Under the pieces are notes generated by a model. That model had not been told where the DNA came from and did no database searches. It saw nothing but the letters and a program-made list of their open reading frames with translations. From positions 25,285,841 to 25,349,840 of the forward strand of contig NC_092575.1 in the NCBI RefSeq assembly GCF_037975245.1: DNA of 64,000 nt, read 5' to 3'. Shown piece by piece: positions 23,528-35,427 of this stretch (positions are counted from its first letter, which is position 1; every line of letters begins with the position of its first letter). Source of the stretch: Apostichopus japonicus (lineage: Eukaryota; Echinodermata; Holothuroidea; Aspidochirotida; Stichopodidae). A program made the position numbers and the translations under genes.

Positions 23528-26500
23528 TTAACTACAAATGGCCTCCCACTTGTCTTCAGGAAGCCAAAAATCTGCACCATTATTGACCTGTGAACAGAAA
23601 ATATGATATACGTGTAAGCACAGATACAGATATAGCACATGATAACTCACATTATCATAAACATACATTTACATTAAAATTTTATAACATATTGGGAGGT
23701 ATACATTTAAATCTAGGTCCCTCAAATTATAAGCCAGGAATAGCAGCTTTACCAAATAATAATTAGCTTTGCACAGCATAACACCAAATTATTTTTCAAA
23801 GCTTAATAATCATGTTAATCATGTTAATAATGATCCCAATAGACCGGGAGCCCAGAGGGTTTGGTTAGCTGGGAAGGTAACCAATTGCCTTGTACATCAC
23901 AATGTTTACAGTGCATTCCTGTATATGAGACCAGACGACTGACAAACCGGCTGTGGTGGGTGTGGCTGGGAGAGCAATTTTAAAGTCACCTGATAGCTAA
24001 CCTAGATCAGCTTTCATGGTAACCACATCAAAGTAAGTACAATGTGTCAGGTATGGCCCCAAGAGCAACAAATGACCATTGCCAGTAATTATTGGTGGCG
24101 GGGTACCCCTGCCAGTGATCAAATAATTGACCCCTTACGGCTGACCTAGGTCAGCTCATGAGGTAACCACTTGAAACCTACTGGAAAATGTTGGTTAGGA
24201 CTTCAGAAACAAGGGATGGACATTGCCAGTATTTTTTTATTGGTGGGGTACCCCTGCCAGTAGACCCCCAAATGCCCATCCCCCATTGACCAAGATGCGC
24301 TCATGATGTAACCAGTTGAAAACTACTGGAAAATGATAGGTATCACTTCATATGTAAGGGATGGGCATTTCCAGTAATTTATATTGATGGGGTACCCCTG
24401 CCAGTAGACCCCCAAATGCCGATCCCCCCCCCCCATTGACCTAGGTCAGCTCATGAGGTAACCAGTTGAAACCTACTGGGAAATGATAGGTATTACTTCA
24501 AATGTAAGTGATGGGCATTTCCAGTAATTTATATTGGTGGGGTACCCCTGCCAGTAGACCCCCAAAATGCACATTCCCTCATTGGCCTAGGTCAGCTCAT
24601 GAGATAACCAGTTGAAAACTAACTGGAAAATGATAGGTATCACTTCATATGTAAGGGATGGGCATTTCCAGTAATTTATATTGGTGGGGTAACCCTGCCA
24701 GTAGACCCCCTAAATGCCCATCCCCTCATTGACCTAGGTCAGCTCATGAGGTAACCAGTTGAAACCTACTGGAAAATGATAGGTATCACTTCATATGTAA
24801 GGGATGGGCATTTCCAGAAATTTATATTATTGGGGTACCCCTTCCAGTAGACCCCCAAAATGCCCATCCCCTCCCTGACCCAGGTCAGCTCATGAGGTAA
24901 CCAGTTGAAAACTACTGGAAAATGATTGGCAGGATTCTATATATTTTAGGGATGGGCACTTCCAGTAATTTCTATTAGTGGGGTACTCCTGCCAGTAGAC
25001 CCCCAAAATGCCCCTTCCCTCGTTGACCTAGGTCAGCTCATGAAGTATCCAGTTGAAAACTACTGGAAAATGATTGGCAGGACTCTATATGTAAGGGATG
25101 GGCATTTCTAGTAATTTATATTAGTGGGGTACCCCTGCCAGTAGACCCCCAAAATGCCCCTCCCCTCATCGATCTAGGTCAGCTCATGATTTAACCAGTT
25201 GAAACCTACTGGAAAATGATAGGTATCACTTCATATGTAAGGGATGGGCATTTCCAGTTATTTATATTGGTGGGCCACCACTACCAGAGTCCGCCCCCCC
25301 CCCCTCATTAAACTAGGTGAGCTTTTGGTGTGACCAATTGAAAACTACTGGAAAATGATAGGTAGGACTCCAGATTTAAGGAGAGTAATTTCCAGTTATT
25401 TCCACTGGTGGGGTACCCCTGTCCATTTTCCCAGCATCTCCAACCACTGTCTCACATTATATTATAGCTTACACCCCAAGACTCCCTTAAACACCCCAGA
25501 TACAGTGTAACCACTCATAGGTGGCCTCAAATGACTGAATACAACCTGTGTGGTTATTCAGGAAGTATGTTCTTGACAGTCAACGTTCATTTCATTCAGC
25601 TGTTCTGAAGTGGTCCGTTCAAGTTACCGTAGCTTTACTAATGCCAAGGTGATTGTCTGATTGGAACATGTGGTCCATGCCAGTGGCACCAGCCTGTTTC
25701 CAGGTGTCAAGGAAAAATATGTTAATCTGGTGAATAATTCACTGTTTGTGATTTTTGTTGCGAAACCAATTTCTTTCAGCATGGGGAGATTTTTTTGTGA
25801 AAAACCATAAAACATTAATCTACGACCTATGACCTGAAACTTGGTTTCTTTTCCAGTAGTTTTCAATTGGTCACACCATTAGCTCACCTATGTTAATAAG
25901 GGGGGGGGGGGGGGACTCTGGCAGTGGTGGCCTACCAATATAAAATACTGGAAATGCCCATCCTTACATATGAAGTGATACCTATCATTTTCCAGTAGGT
26001 TTCAACTGGTTAAATCATGAGCTCACCTAGGTCAATGAGGGGATGGGCATTTTGGGGGTCTACTGGCAGGGGTACCCCACTAATATACATTTCTGGAAAT
26101 GCCCATCCCTTACATATGAAGTGATACCTATCATTTTCCAGTAGGTTTCAAGTGGTTACCTCATGAGCTGACCTAGGTCAATGAGGGGATGGGCATTTTG
26201 GGGGGTCTACTGGAAGGGGTACCCCCCCCCCAATATAAATTACTGGAAATGCCCATCCCTTGCATATGAAGTGGTACCTATCATTTTCCAGTTAGTTTTC
26301 AACTGGTTACATCATGAGCTGACCTAGGTCAATGAGGTGATGGGCATTTTGGGGGTCTACTGGCAGGTGTACCCCACCAATATAAATTACTGGAAAGGCC
26401 CATCACTTACATATAGAGTCCTGCCAATCATTTTCCAGTAATTTTCAACTGGTTACCTCATGGGCTGACCTGGATGGGCACTTTGGGGGTCTACTGGCAG

Positions 26501-27555
26501 GGGTACCCCACTAATATAAATTTCTGGAAATGCCCATCACTTACATATGAAGTGATACCTATCATTTTCCAGTAGGTTTCAACTGGTTACCTTATGAGCT
26601 TACCTAGGTCAATGAGGGGATTGGCGTTTTGGGGGTCTACTGGCTGGGGTACCCCCCCCCCCCCCAATATAAATTACTGGAAATGCCCATCCCTTGCATA
26701 TGAAGAGATACCTATCATTTTCCAGTAAGTTTTCAACTGGTTACATCATGAGCTGACCTAGGTCAATGAGGTGATGGGCATTTTGGGGGTCTACTTGCAG
26801 GGGTACCCCACCAATAAAAATTACTGGCAATGCCCATCCCTTGTATCTGAAGTCCTAACCAACATTTTCCAGCAGGTTTCAAGTGGTTACCTCATGAGCT
26901 GACCTAGGTCAGCCGTGAGGGGTCAATTATTGATCACTGGCAGGGATACCCCACCACCAATAATTACTGGCGATGGTCATTTGTTGCTCTTGGGGTCATA
27001 CCTGACACATTGTACTTACTTTGATGTGGTTGCCATGAAAGCTGATCTAGGTTAGCTATTAGGTGACTTTAAAATTGCTCTTCCAGCCACACCCACCACA
27101 GCCGGTTTGCCAGTCGTCTGGTTTCATAAACAGGAATGCACTGTGAAATTGTGATGTACCAGGCAATTGGTTACCTTCCCAGCTAACGAAACCCTCTGGG
27201 CTCCCGCTCTACAAATTAGTAAAACTTTGACCAAACTTATGAAGCTTGCACGTAAATGATATACCAGACTGTTTCTTTAAAACAGGTTATGAAAAGTATC
27301 TTTAATATCATCAAACAGGGGGTACAATAGTTAAACTCACTCTTCCATCTTTTTTCTCTATGGTACTTGTTCCTTTGCTTTTTGGACTCTCGGATAAACT
27401 CTTTTGTTCTGCGAAGGGTATCAATATATCATCTTAATACATGTCTTTAAGCCGTATATAACACAGTTCTCCTCTTCTGTTGTTGCCTCCACACTGGTGT
27501 CGTACATCACAGGAAACCTCACCCTTGACTTGGATATTTGGCTTTTCAATTCTTC
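23528..27555 (-). CDS. Possible three-exon 3' gene fragment within the 6-kb block
   Basis: Minus-strand exon candidates are: 27523-27555 (acceptor TTTTTTCCAG, donor AGG/GTGAGG, EELKSQISKSR); 27341-27408 (acceptor CCCTTCGCAG, donor AGA/GTGAGT, basic SESPKSKGTSTIEKKDGR); and 23528-23587 (acceptor TTCTGTTCACAG, VNNGADFWLPEDKWEAICS then TAA). The last two join in phase 0 across an intron that contains the whole palindrome. The first also ends in phase 0 but does not join cleanly to the second, so it may be an alternative to it. Family unknown. The 5' part was not found. This could be a transposon gene or a captured host gene. Confidence 0.3.
23844..25440 (+). repeat. Left arm of a 3.4-kb palindrome, 146-bp tandem units
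   Basis: The arm opens with unique text (GGGTTTGGTTAGCTGGGAAGG) and then repeats a unit of about 146 bp. The unit carries GACCTAGGTCAGCTCATGAGG, CCAGTTGAAACCTACTGGAA and GGGGTACCCCTGCCAGTAGA, at 24309, 24458, 24605, 24751 and 24897 among others. GACCTAGGTC and GGGGTACCCC are themselves palindromes. Confidence 0.9.
25441..25849. other. Spacer at the centre of the palindrome
   Basis: About 400 bp of sequence that is not inverted-repeated. A minus-strand open frame of 80 codons (25624-25866) overlaps it and extends into the arm; it has no recognised motif. Confidence 0.5.
25850..27207 (-). repeat. Right arm of the 3.4-kb palindrome
   Basis: Reverse complement of 23844-25440: the same 146-bp units in opposite orientation, ending with the inverted copy of the unique flank (CCTTCCCAGCTAACGAAACCC). 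The right arm has fewer units than the left. Confidence 0.9.
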
Positions 27556-27607
27556 CTGGAAAAAAGAAACAGCAAAGTATTCATCATTTGAAAAAAATAA
27601 ATAAATA

Positions 27608-28630
27608 AAGTTGTCACAACAAAGTTATGTGAGATTTGCTTCCACTATAGTCTCAAAAAACAATCTCAAAGTTTGAAGCAGACTGTATAAAGCTGAACAT
27701 TTGAACCAGAGTGTCATCACCATTGCAACCAGAATCAAATGCCCAGAATACAGAGATAATAAAACATGGGCTAAATCTTTGTTTGTTTTTATGATCTATA
27801 ACAATATAAAATTTTAGAAACACAAATGCACTGAACCAACTTATTTATAGGCCTAATCGTTTTTAGTTGTTATTTTGCTTGCTCACATAACAAGCCTGTT
27901 TAGAACTAGGCTAGAGAAGAATCAGTACTTTGTTACACTAAGTTTGTCTTTCGGTCGTTTTAATTTAGTCTTACTAGTAGTACTAAAGTATATAATACCG
28001 GTGACTAGCCAACATAATTTGTTCAGCCTACAGTACTGTGACTGTAAGTTTGAAGGTCTAGCCTTGCTTATTCAATATCACATAGGTATACCCATTTAGA
28101 TTCACATGGGAAATTACAGGAAATCTTTACCAAATGAGTGTAGACTTCAAATAAACTATTGAGACTTATAGTCCCAGCATTTGTTTGGGGATAAATTAGA
28201 AGATTATGTGCCACTGTTCAATCTAGCCCAATACACACATAACACATTGTTAATTGGTGTTTAGAATGCACACTTAAGTGTTGAGAATGCACTGCAGTAC
28301 CCAGTAGAAGCCTATAGGCTACTTACTGGCATTGCACTTGTGTATTGCAAAACGCCAGTCTAACAACGGTTACACGTACTGCGTAGCGTAACACTAACCA
28401 TAATACAGTACTAGTGCCAGTGTGGCCTAACAATTAACTTTAATTTTAACTTCAAGTTAAAGGAATAACAGGTAGGCCGATGATGGCAGTTAAAACCGCC
28501 ATTCTTCTAAAGACCTTCTTGAGTGATTTACGGTTGAAAGTTGCTTAGAGTGATCGTATGAAACTATGCCAAGCCCAGCAAGCTGCCGTTGCCTCTCGGT
28601 TTCGAAATTGAATTGAATCGAATTGGGTTA
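27608..28630. other. Interior of the 6-kb block, 5' side of the putative exons
   Basis: AT-rich sequence; no further exon with convincing splice sites was found. A promoter for the minus-strand exons would have to lie here. Confidence 0.35.
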
Positions 28631-28634
28631 AAAT

Positions 28635-28890
28635 ACATTAGTCCGTCGACACCGACTAAGCTACGATTATGCATGGCGTAAATCGGGTGTCCGTATCGTT
28701 CTTAGTCCATGGGTTAAAATACCGTAGTCCGTCGCCACCGACTAAGCTGCGATTATATTTTCCTTAGTCAGTGTAAACTGACTAAGAAGAAGTTATGAAA
28801 CCGATTTTTGCTAGTCCGTGTGCATTGACTAACGTTACAGACTAATTTAACGTTAGTCCGTGGCAATATTGACTAGTTTATTTTTTCAGT
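28635..28890. repeat. Right inverted end: TTAGTC repeats
   Basis: CCGACTAAGC, TTAGTCCGTCG and related units recur in the orientation opposite to 22856-23235. The block closes with GACTAGTTTATTTTTTCAG. Confidence 0.8.
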
Positions 28891-28965
28891 GTATATGACT
28901 ACAAGTTTATTGCCTTCACACTGCTGTTCCAATGCACCGTGTTAATTACAATACCCTATACACAT

Positions 28966-29584
28966 CAGACGCGTATCCAGGGGGGGCGTTGGGGGCGCGC
29001 GCCCCCCGGGTAAGAAAAAAAGGAAAGAAAAAAGGGAAAAAAGAGGGGGAAAAAGAGAGGGAAAAAAGAGGAAGAGGAGAGGAAGGAAGGAAGGGAAAAG
29101 AAAAAGAAGAAAGAGAGAAAAAGGAGAAAAGAAGGGAGTAAAAGAAAAACGCCAAGACACCTGGAAGAGTAGGAGAAACAGTGACATCATTACAGTGCTG
29201 ATCCCTATTATATTCACAGGGTAGCCAGTGACTGATCAAGGATTTCGGAAGGGGCGTGCGCCTCACCCTACCCCTAACATCGTCAACTCCATTTTTGACG
29301 TTTCCATTTTGTCCTCTTTCAATAATGTATATGTACATATATACTATATATGGTCTATCATAACGCGTGTGTGTGTATATGAAACCTGCTATGAAACCAA
29401 CTGTGGCTGGTCTCGAACTCGACCGTGTCGTCGGGGAACATGACGCATTTTGGGAAGGGGCGACTGATCTAGGGGGTATCAAAACCAGAAAATTTTCTTG
29501 TACGCTGCGCGCCAACCGATGGTGGCGCTCCGCTTAGATAGTAATTGGCGCACCCCGGGTCAGAAAATCCTGGATACGCCCCTG
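28966..29584 (+). mobile_element. GCGTATCCAG-family hAT-like element, copy 3 (619 bp)
   Basis: The ends CAGACGCGTATCCAGG and CCTGGATACGCCCCTG are inverted repeats, and the interior matches the outer parts of copies 1 and 2 with an internal deletion. CACAT is present directly outside both ends (28961-28965, 29585-29589); this is shorter than the 8 bp expected and may be a decayed duplication or chance. The purine-rich tract again makes long spurious open frames on both strands. Confidence 0.8.
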
Positions 29585-29906
29585 CACATGGTACCGTTTA
29601 TGGAAAGCTCACAACGAACTTTCCTCATTCTGTATCTATAGCAAGGCCCTCTCACCGATGCGCGTGTACACATGAACACACCGGGATAAAGGTTAACAGT
29701 GGCGTAGATTAAAGAGAGCCAAACGTACCATAAATGTCGAAAAAAGAAATGAAGTGTCCCAGATAATATCTGTCCAATTCGATATCAACGTGTAACAATT
29801 ATAAGTGTTACAAAAAAAAACATTATGTTATTACGTCCATCAACATGTCAAAGTCAACATAAGCATGACATGTTCCTATGGAAATGCGCCATGTTGCTAT
29901 GAAATT

Positions 29907-30013
<107 letters not shown>

Positions 30014-30029
30014 CATAAGCGTACGGGAC

Positions 30030-30125
30030 CATTTCAGTTTGGGTGGGCAGAAAGTTTTGCGCCCGAAAGTTCCCGTGACACTATCTAAGCGGAGCGCCAC
30101 CATCGGTTGGCGCGTAGCGTAATTA
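30030..30125 (-). mobile_element. Fragment of GCGTATCCAG family, inverted
   Basis: CTATCTAAGCGGAGCGCCACC followed by GGTTGGCGCGTAGCGTA is the reverse complement of the conserved block near the right end of copies 2 and 3. Confidence 0.65.
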
Positions 30126-30629
30126 GAAGAAGAGAAAATGGTAACATCACTTTGAATGGGAAAAATAGGACAGTACATTTGTTAAGCTTTTATTTAGTTA
30201 CCGTATTTATTATTTTAACACAGTACTCAGCTATACTTCCAGAAAAAAAACATACATTGTTTAACGAAACGTAGGCGGGATAACGTCGCTGTGTCGGGTG
30301 AGACTGCAATTTGTCTAGCAAAAAAAGTATAAAAAATATATAAAAGAATAAGATAAACCTGCACTTCTAGGCTTGCAGGCACTCATTCCCCCCCCCCCCC
30401 CTCACCATCCATAAAAAAAGTTTCTTATATACACTCATGTCGGAGATGTCCAGGTATAAGCCTACAGTTAATTTTGGCCGACAGTGCAAAACGTGGTAGC
30501 CCAGATGAGCTGCGCTTACGGTGGTGTTACACGGAAATATTCTGGCATCATGATTCTAAATAAAGAAAATCATTAGGCTATATTTATATTAATGTCACAA
30601 AACAAATAACACAAAACGCTCTCCACGGA

Positions 30630-30806
30630 ATTGTCGGGCAAAAATTTGAAAAAGATTCGGGCAAGCTACTGCATATTTATTTACATATATTTTTGTCTCC
30701 TTTTGGGCTGCCCGAGTTTTCAGGACCTTTGCCCGAATTTCTTGTCCTTCTGGAAAATTGGGGGCAGTCTGCCCCCCCCCCCTGCCCCCCGCCTCGTACG
30801 CCTATG
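30630..30806 (+). mobile_element. GGCGTAGGAG-family fragment, 3' part
   Basis: TTGTCGGGCAAAAATTTG, GCCCGAGTTTTCAGG and the terminus GCCTCGTACGCCTATG match the right half of the elements at 18151 and 32897. The left end is lost. Confidence 0.65.
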
Positions 30807-30949
30807 TATATACTAACTTTGACACTTCACTTTCTTTTGCGATATTTATGGAATGTTTGGCTCTCCGTAGTAGATCTCTTTTTGACATTACGGGGATGAG
30901 GTTATCCACAGATATGAGATGAGGGGTGGCGAACCACGAGGAAAGTGCG

Positions 30950-31100
30950 ATCGCCAACAATCGCCGGGAAGGGGTACGAGAGGAGGGGTGTCCCTATCCC
31001 CTCCGGAAATTTGTGACAATTGAAATGTATTGAATAATGCAAAATGGTGCAACTTGGAGATGCTTTTTACACTGTTTCCTCTCATAGACCACACAAAATG
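30950..31100 (+). repeat. Relative of the 700-870 and 3900-4060 repeat
   Basis: A GGGGTGTCCCTATCCCCTCCGG tract is followed by 'tgcaaaatggtg' and a Ca/tt-rich stretch in the same order as at 3920-4040. It is a diverged dispersed repeat. Confidence 0.45.
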
Positions 31101-32724
31101 TTCCTATTTTAGATGTGAAAATGAAAAATATCCAACCTCCATGTGAAGAAATTTGTAACAATTCAACATAGCCTCTTGGGCATGTTCAAATCAATGTTTC
31201 AATTAACGAGTCAGCAAAGGTTTATTTTATGTCTATATACTTGGGATGAGATCACAATTTCTTATTTCTCACTTAGATAATTAGATTGCTTTATATCTCA
31301 TTAGTGCATAACAACGAAATACATTTCTTTAAAATCAGTTCAATAGCTGAAGAAACTAACATTTATGTGGAATATTGATAAATTTAATTGGAGGCGATGT
31401 GAAACAAGCTGTATTTAAAAGCTTTGATATGATGCTTCGCACTTTACACTTTAGTTTCGATAATTCTTAAGTCATGGCTTCACATGTAATAAATAATAAA
31501 TCTACAAGAATTTCCAGTGGCGTGGTTATTCATCAATTCAGCATACATCGGACTAAAAGATCCTGAGTGTGTTTTTAATATACTTTGTACACGACTTGCA
31601 GTCATCGATAAACAAGGAGGTTAATAAGGATAACTAATTTATTTTCCTTCTTTCACAGTTAAGTTTCAAAGGTGTGTGTTTTTTTAAGAAGATTCATGTA
31701 CAACTTGAAAGCAGAAATAAAATATTATTTATGGGTATGTGGGCAAGGTGGGGTGAGGGGGAGCATTCGGAAAAGTAATATTTAATACCTTTGTGTTTTG
31801 TACACACAATTGGTGACAAAAGTGACATATTTAGGTTCCACCTCTAATTTTTTTCAGAGAATTTAGTTTAGCGTAGTTTTTAAGGCTAGAATAGCGGCTT
31901 TGCCCGCGCGATTTATGTATTCATGACAAGTGGCAACAATGAAACATAGCTCTGCAATATCACACAGTTTTAGCGCCGATCTATCGGACGTTCATGTCTC
32001 TTCGGGCAGCCCTTGAAAATTTACAAAGTTTAGGGTTCACATTTATTCTTGGAACTGAATTTATTATACTCGTCATCGTGCCCGCAGGACAAATTATTTA
32101 AATAATTTGTACAGTTTCTCTAATTAAGCATTTCTGGATTTACAAAATATGGTGTGTATTTCCTCGACAGCACGTTTGTAGGCGGAGGTTAGTTTCAATC
32201 ATCAAACTCGTGATCATGCATGGGTGTTATAGTAGCACGCATATGCAATTAATATCCATAATTTGAAAGATTTACCTTAATTCGATCATTTTGAAAATGA
32301 TGGATGAGCTTGTAAAATGGCATGAAAGAAGGTACCCATATAATGAGTGTATTGCACGTATTAAAAGTTTACATATCGTCGGGGATAAAACCAAAAGACG
32401 ACCCTTGACTAATGAAGCGACTGGGGGATTTGAAAGAATGACTTTAGCCAGCATCTTTTATTTTGATATGTCATAGTTCCAGAATTAAGATTATAAACTG
32501 AGAGACGAATGCGTTTCTATACCTTCTCTTATCTCGAGAAAAAAAAATCAACTTTAAAATATGGTTATTCTCTCGAATAATCTAGAATAATTAAATAGTC
32601 AATTATTTATGACGTCGGCTTCCTAGTATACCGGACTAAAATGATAATGTTAAAACATTGTTTTAACATATTTATAACTCAACCAAAACATTTCCTATTA
32701 AATTCAGTTGAACAACTGATTAAC
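31101..32724. other. AT-rich stretch without recognisable genes
   Basis: No splice-supported exon, RNA gene or transposon end is seen. A plus-strand frame 32291-32476 (basic, KTKRRPLTNEATGGFER) has no context that supports it. Confidence 0.4.
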
Positions 32725-32732
32725 CTTGGAGG

Positions 32733-33790
32733 CAAGGGCGGCGGAACCGGGGGGCACAGGGGCACGTGCCCCCCCACTTTTCCTCAGGTAAAAAATGTGC
32801 CCTTTTTCTACATAAAAAATTCTAAATAAAAAAAGAGTTAACAAAGCGAAACCCACATCGAATGAAATATTTCGGGAAGTTTTAAATGTTTACTACCATA
32901 GGCGTAGGAGCCCAATTTGATTTTGGGGGCTGTAACGACTTGCCCGAAAAATATAACCAAAATTTTTCGCGCGCTCCGCGCGCGTTCAACATGTTAATTT
33001 GCATATCAAATAGGCATGCGTCGGTTATTACATCGCATGCCAATAACATACAATCATTTGCCGTGTTATTACCCTTCCATATTGGTTAGAATTATTGGGA
33101 AAGTCGTTACAATAATAATGATCATAATAATATCAGTTTAACCATTGAAAAACACATAGCAAATTATTTTTCTTTCAGTAGGTGCCCGAAAAATTCTCAG
33201 CATATTGCCCGAATTTTCACAAACTTTTTGGGTGGGCCCCCCCCCCCCGCCTCCTACACCTATGTTTACTACCACAAGGCTTCTAACATTCTGGTGAGTG
33301 CCATTATGCATATTCAATTTGCCAACAAAATCCTAATGCATTTCCAAAAATGCCTTGCTATATTACATTGTGACTTTGTAATAAGCATAAGCCATCTATA
33401 GCCTACTATGAATAATGAGTATAGTTTTAATATCCCTTAACCTACCCCATCCTTTCGTATTTTGACATATTTCATTTGCTTTCGTGCATGTATCGATCGC
33501 GTGTTCAGGGACTTGGACTTTATAATGATTTCACCTCATTTTGTCTCGAAAGAAAACTTGTTCCTTGTTTCCCAATTTGCACATTAGATATTGCAGTGCT
33601 AGTATGCATTGTTTCCTTGAGGGGGGGGGGGGGGCGTTGATGGAGTGATGCGTATACGCAAATAAGATGATACAATAAGAGTTGTAAAGGGTACTAAATA
33701 TCAGGCTGCATCAGTCCAATCGAATTTCTGCAAAGTGCCCTTCGACGTTGGTGCCCCCCCCCCAGATTAAAAATGCTTCCGCCGCCCTTG
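32733..33790. mobile_element. 1058-bp hAT-like element with CTTGGAGG duplication
   Basis: Perfect 14-bp inverted ends, CAAGGGCGGCGGAA and TTCCGCCGCCCTTG, are flanked by the identical octamer CTTGGAGG (32725-32732 and 33791-33798). Just inside the ends are C-rich and G-rich runs. The interior has no transposase frame and contains a second element at 32897-33264. Confidence 0.92.
32897..33264 (+). mobile_element. 368-bp GGCGTAGGAG hAT element nested in the above
   Basis: Ends CATAGGCGTAGGAG and CTCCTACACCTATG (13 of 14 inverted) with the octamer TTTACTAC on both sides (32889-32896 and 33265-33272). The interior shares TTGCCCGAAAAATATAACC and GCCCGAAAAATTCTCAGC with the copy at 18151. Confidence 0.93.
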
Positions 33791-33911
33791 CTTGGAGGAC
33801 ATTCATTACCACTTGTCTTGTCTTGCCTGCAAATACGCAGTATTTTGTAGTACGCGTGTAGTGCTTGCAGTATTAGGAAGAACATTTTGATTGCTCATGG
33901 TGTTCGTTTTC

Positions 33912-34275
33912 GGGCGTTTGAAAGCCATTTTAACTTTTAATCAGGAATTTTAGATATCTCGAAATAATTCCAGATATATCCATATATCTGAAATAGAATT
34001 TCAAATATCTCAAATTCAGATTCAGATATATCGAAAGCAATGAGATATCTCGAATTCAATTTCAGATATATGAAATAGAATTTTAGATATCTTGAATTCA
34101 ATTTCAGATATCTGACATGAATTCAAGATATCTGAAATTCTATTTCAGTTATCTGAAATGGAATACGATATATTTTAAATATCTGAAATAAAATTTTAGA
34201 TATCTAGAATAAGAAACAATTCCAGATATATAAAATTCCCGATTAAATGTTAAAATGGCTTTCCATACGGGCGGA
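33912..34275. mobile_element. MITE made of ATATCTGAAAT palindromes
   Basis: The outer 45 bases are inverted repeats: AAAGCCATTTTAACTTTTAA on the left and, reversed, AAAGCCATTTTAACATTTAA on the right. Between them some fifteen AGATATCT-type palindromic words alternate with GAATT. The whole can fold into one long hairpin. No target duplication is clear. Confidence 0.75.
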
Positions 34276-34849
34276 CAACACACCAGGGAGTATAATCATG
34301 TAGGTACCTACAAAGTGAGGGCGCTTGTGAGCGCCGTGGCAGGCTCAGAATAAGTTGGCTACGCAGCTAACCTATGAAACATGTACACAGAATATGAAAC
34401 TTTAAGCTTCAACGTCCAGTCATGTAGGTATCGTTCACTTGGTCGGTAATGCCAATATTGTATCCCGCACGCGTAATACAATAATAAGCCTAACATTTTC
34501 AAATTGAGTTGTGTGTTTTTTCTGAGAAACTGACTCAAAAAAAGTCCCCCAAAAAAAGCAACATAATATGACAATTTTACTGAAATTTAGCTGTGTTTAT
34601 TATTTTGACAGTGATTAAAGTAGTGTAGTTAACTTCATTTGAACACTGACGTAACATCCACATTGACATAGTAAAAGGCACATAGATGGCGTAATATAAT
34701 CTAATATATATTCGCTATAATAAACTATAACTCTGAGACGAAATAGAACTGTCACTAATTTGGGTGTTCGGAAATTAGAAAGAGACAAAAACATTAACTG
34801 AGCTTAAAATTCTACACAGCAAACTATTGGATAAGGCTCTTCGTGGTGG

Positions 34850-35092
<243 letters not shown>

Positions 35093-35427
35093 CCGTTGCA
35101 CTTAATGTTACGAGTAATATTTTATTAAAAGTCTATCTTTACTGAAATTCATATGAAAACCATTGTAATGCAATTTTTATTGCTGACACTAAATTAATTC
35201 GAACTTACCCCACACCCCCCTCCCCTCCATTTCAAAAGCCAAAACCAAAGCAAAACTACGCTGAAAATAAGAGCATTCCTCCCAGTAATTTCTGTATTTT
35301 GTGCTTATCTCGTGACCTGAACTGAAATTAAGAACAAAAGGCAGCTTTATTTGAAATCAGGAAACGGCTTATACACCTCTTTTACCCTGCCCTGAATATT
35401 ATAAAAACAAAATGTCTACAAAGTAAC

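Larger units (their letters stand above)
22841..28890. mobile_element. 6-kb element-like block with TTAGTC-rich inverted ends
   Basis: The left 390 bp and right 260 bp are inverted relatives built from GACTAA/TTAGTC subunits. The outermost 19 bases, CTGAAAACTTAAATTGGTC and the reverse complement of GACTAGTTTATTTTTTCAG, agree at 15 of 19. Inside lie a palindromic minisatellite and splice-like exons on the minus strand. I could not find a target duplication, so the exact borders and the class are uncertain. Confidence 0.5.
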
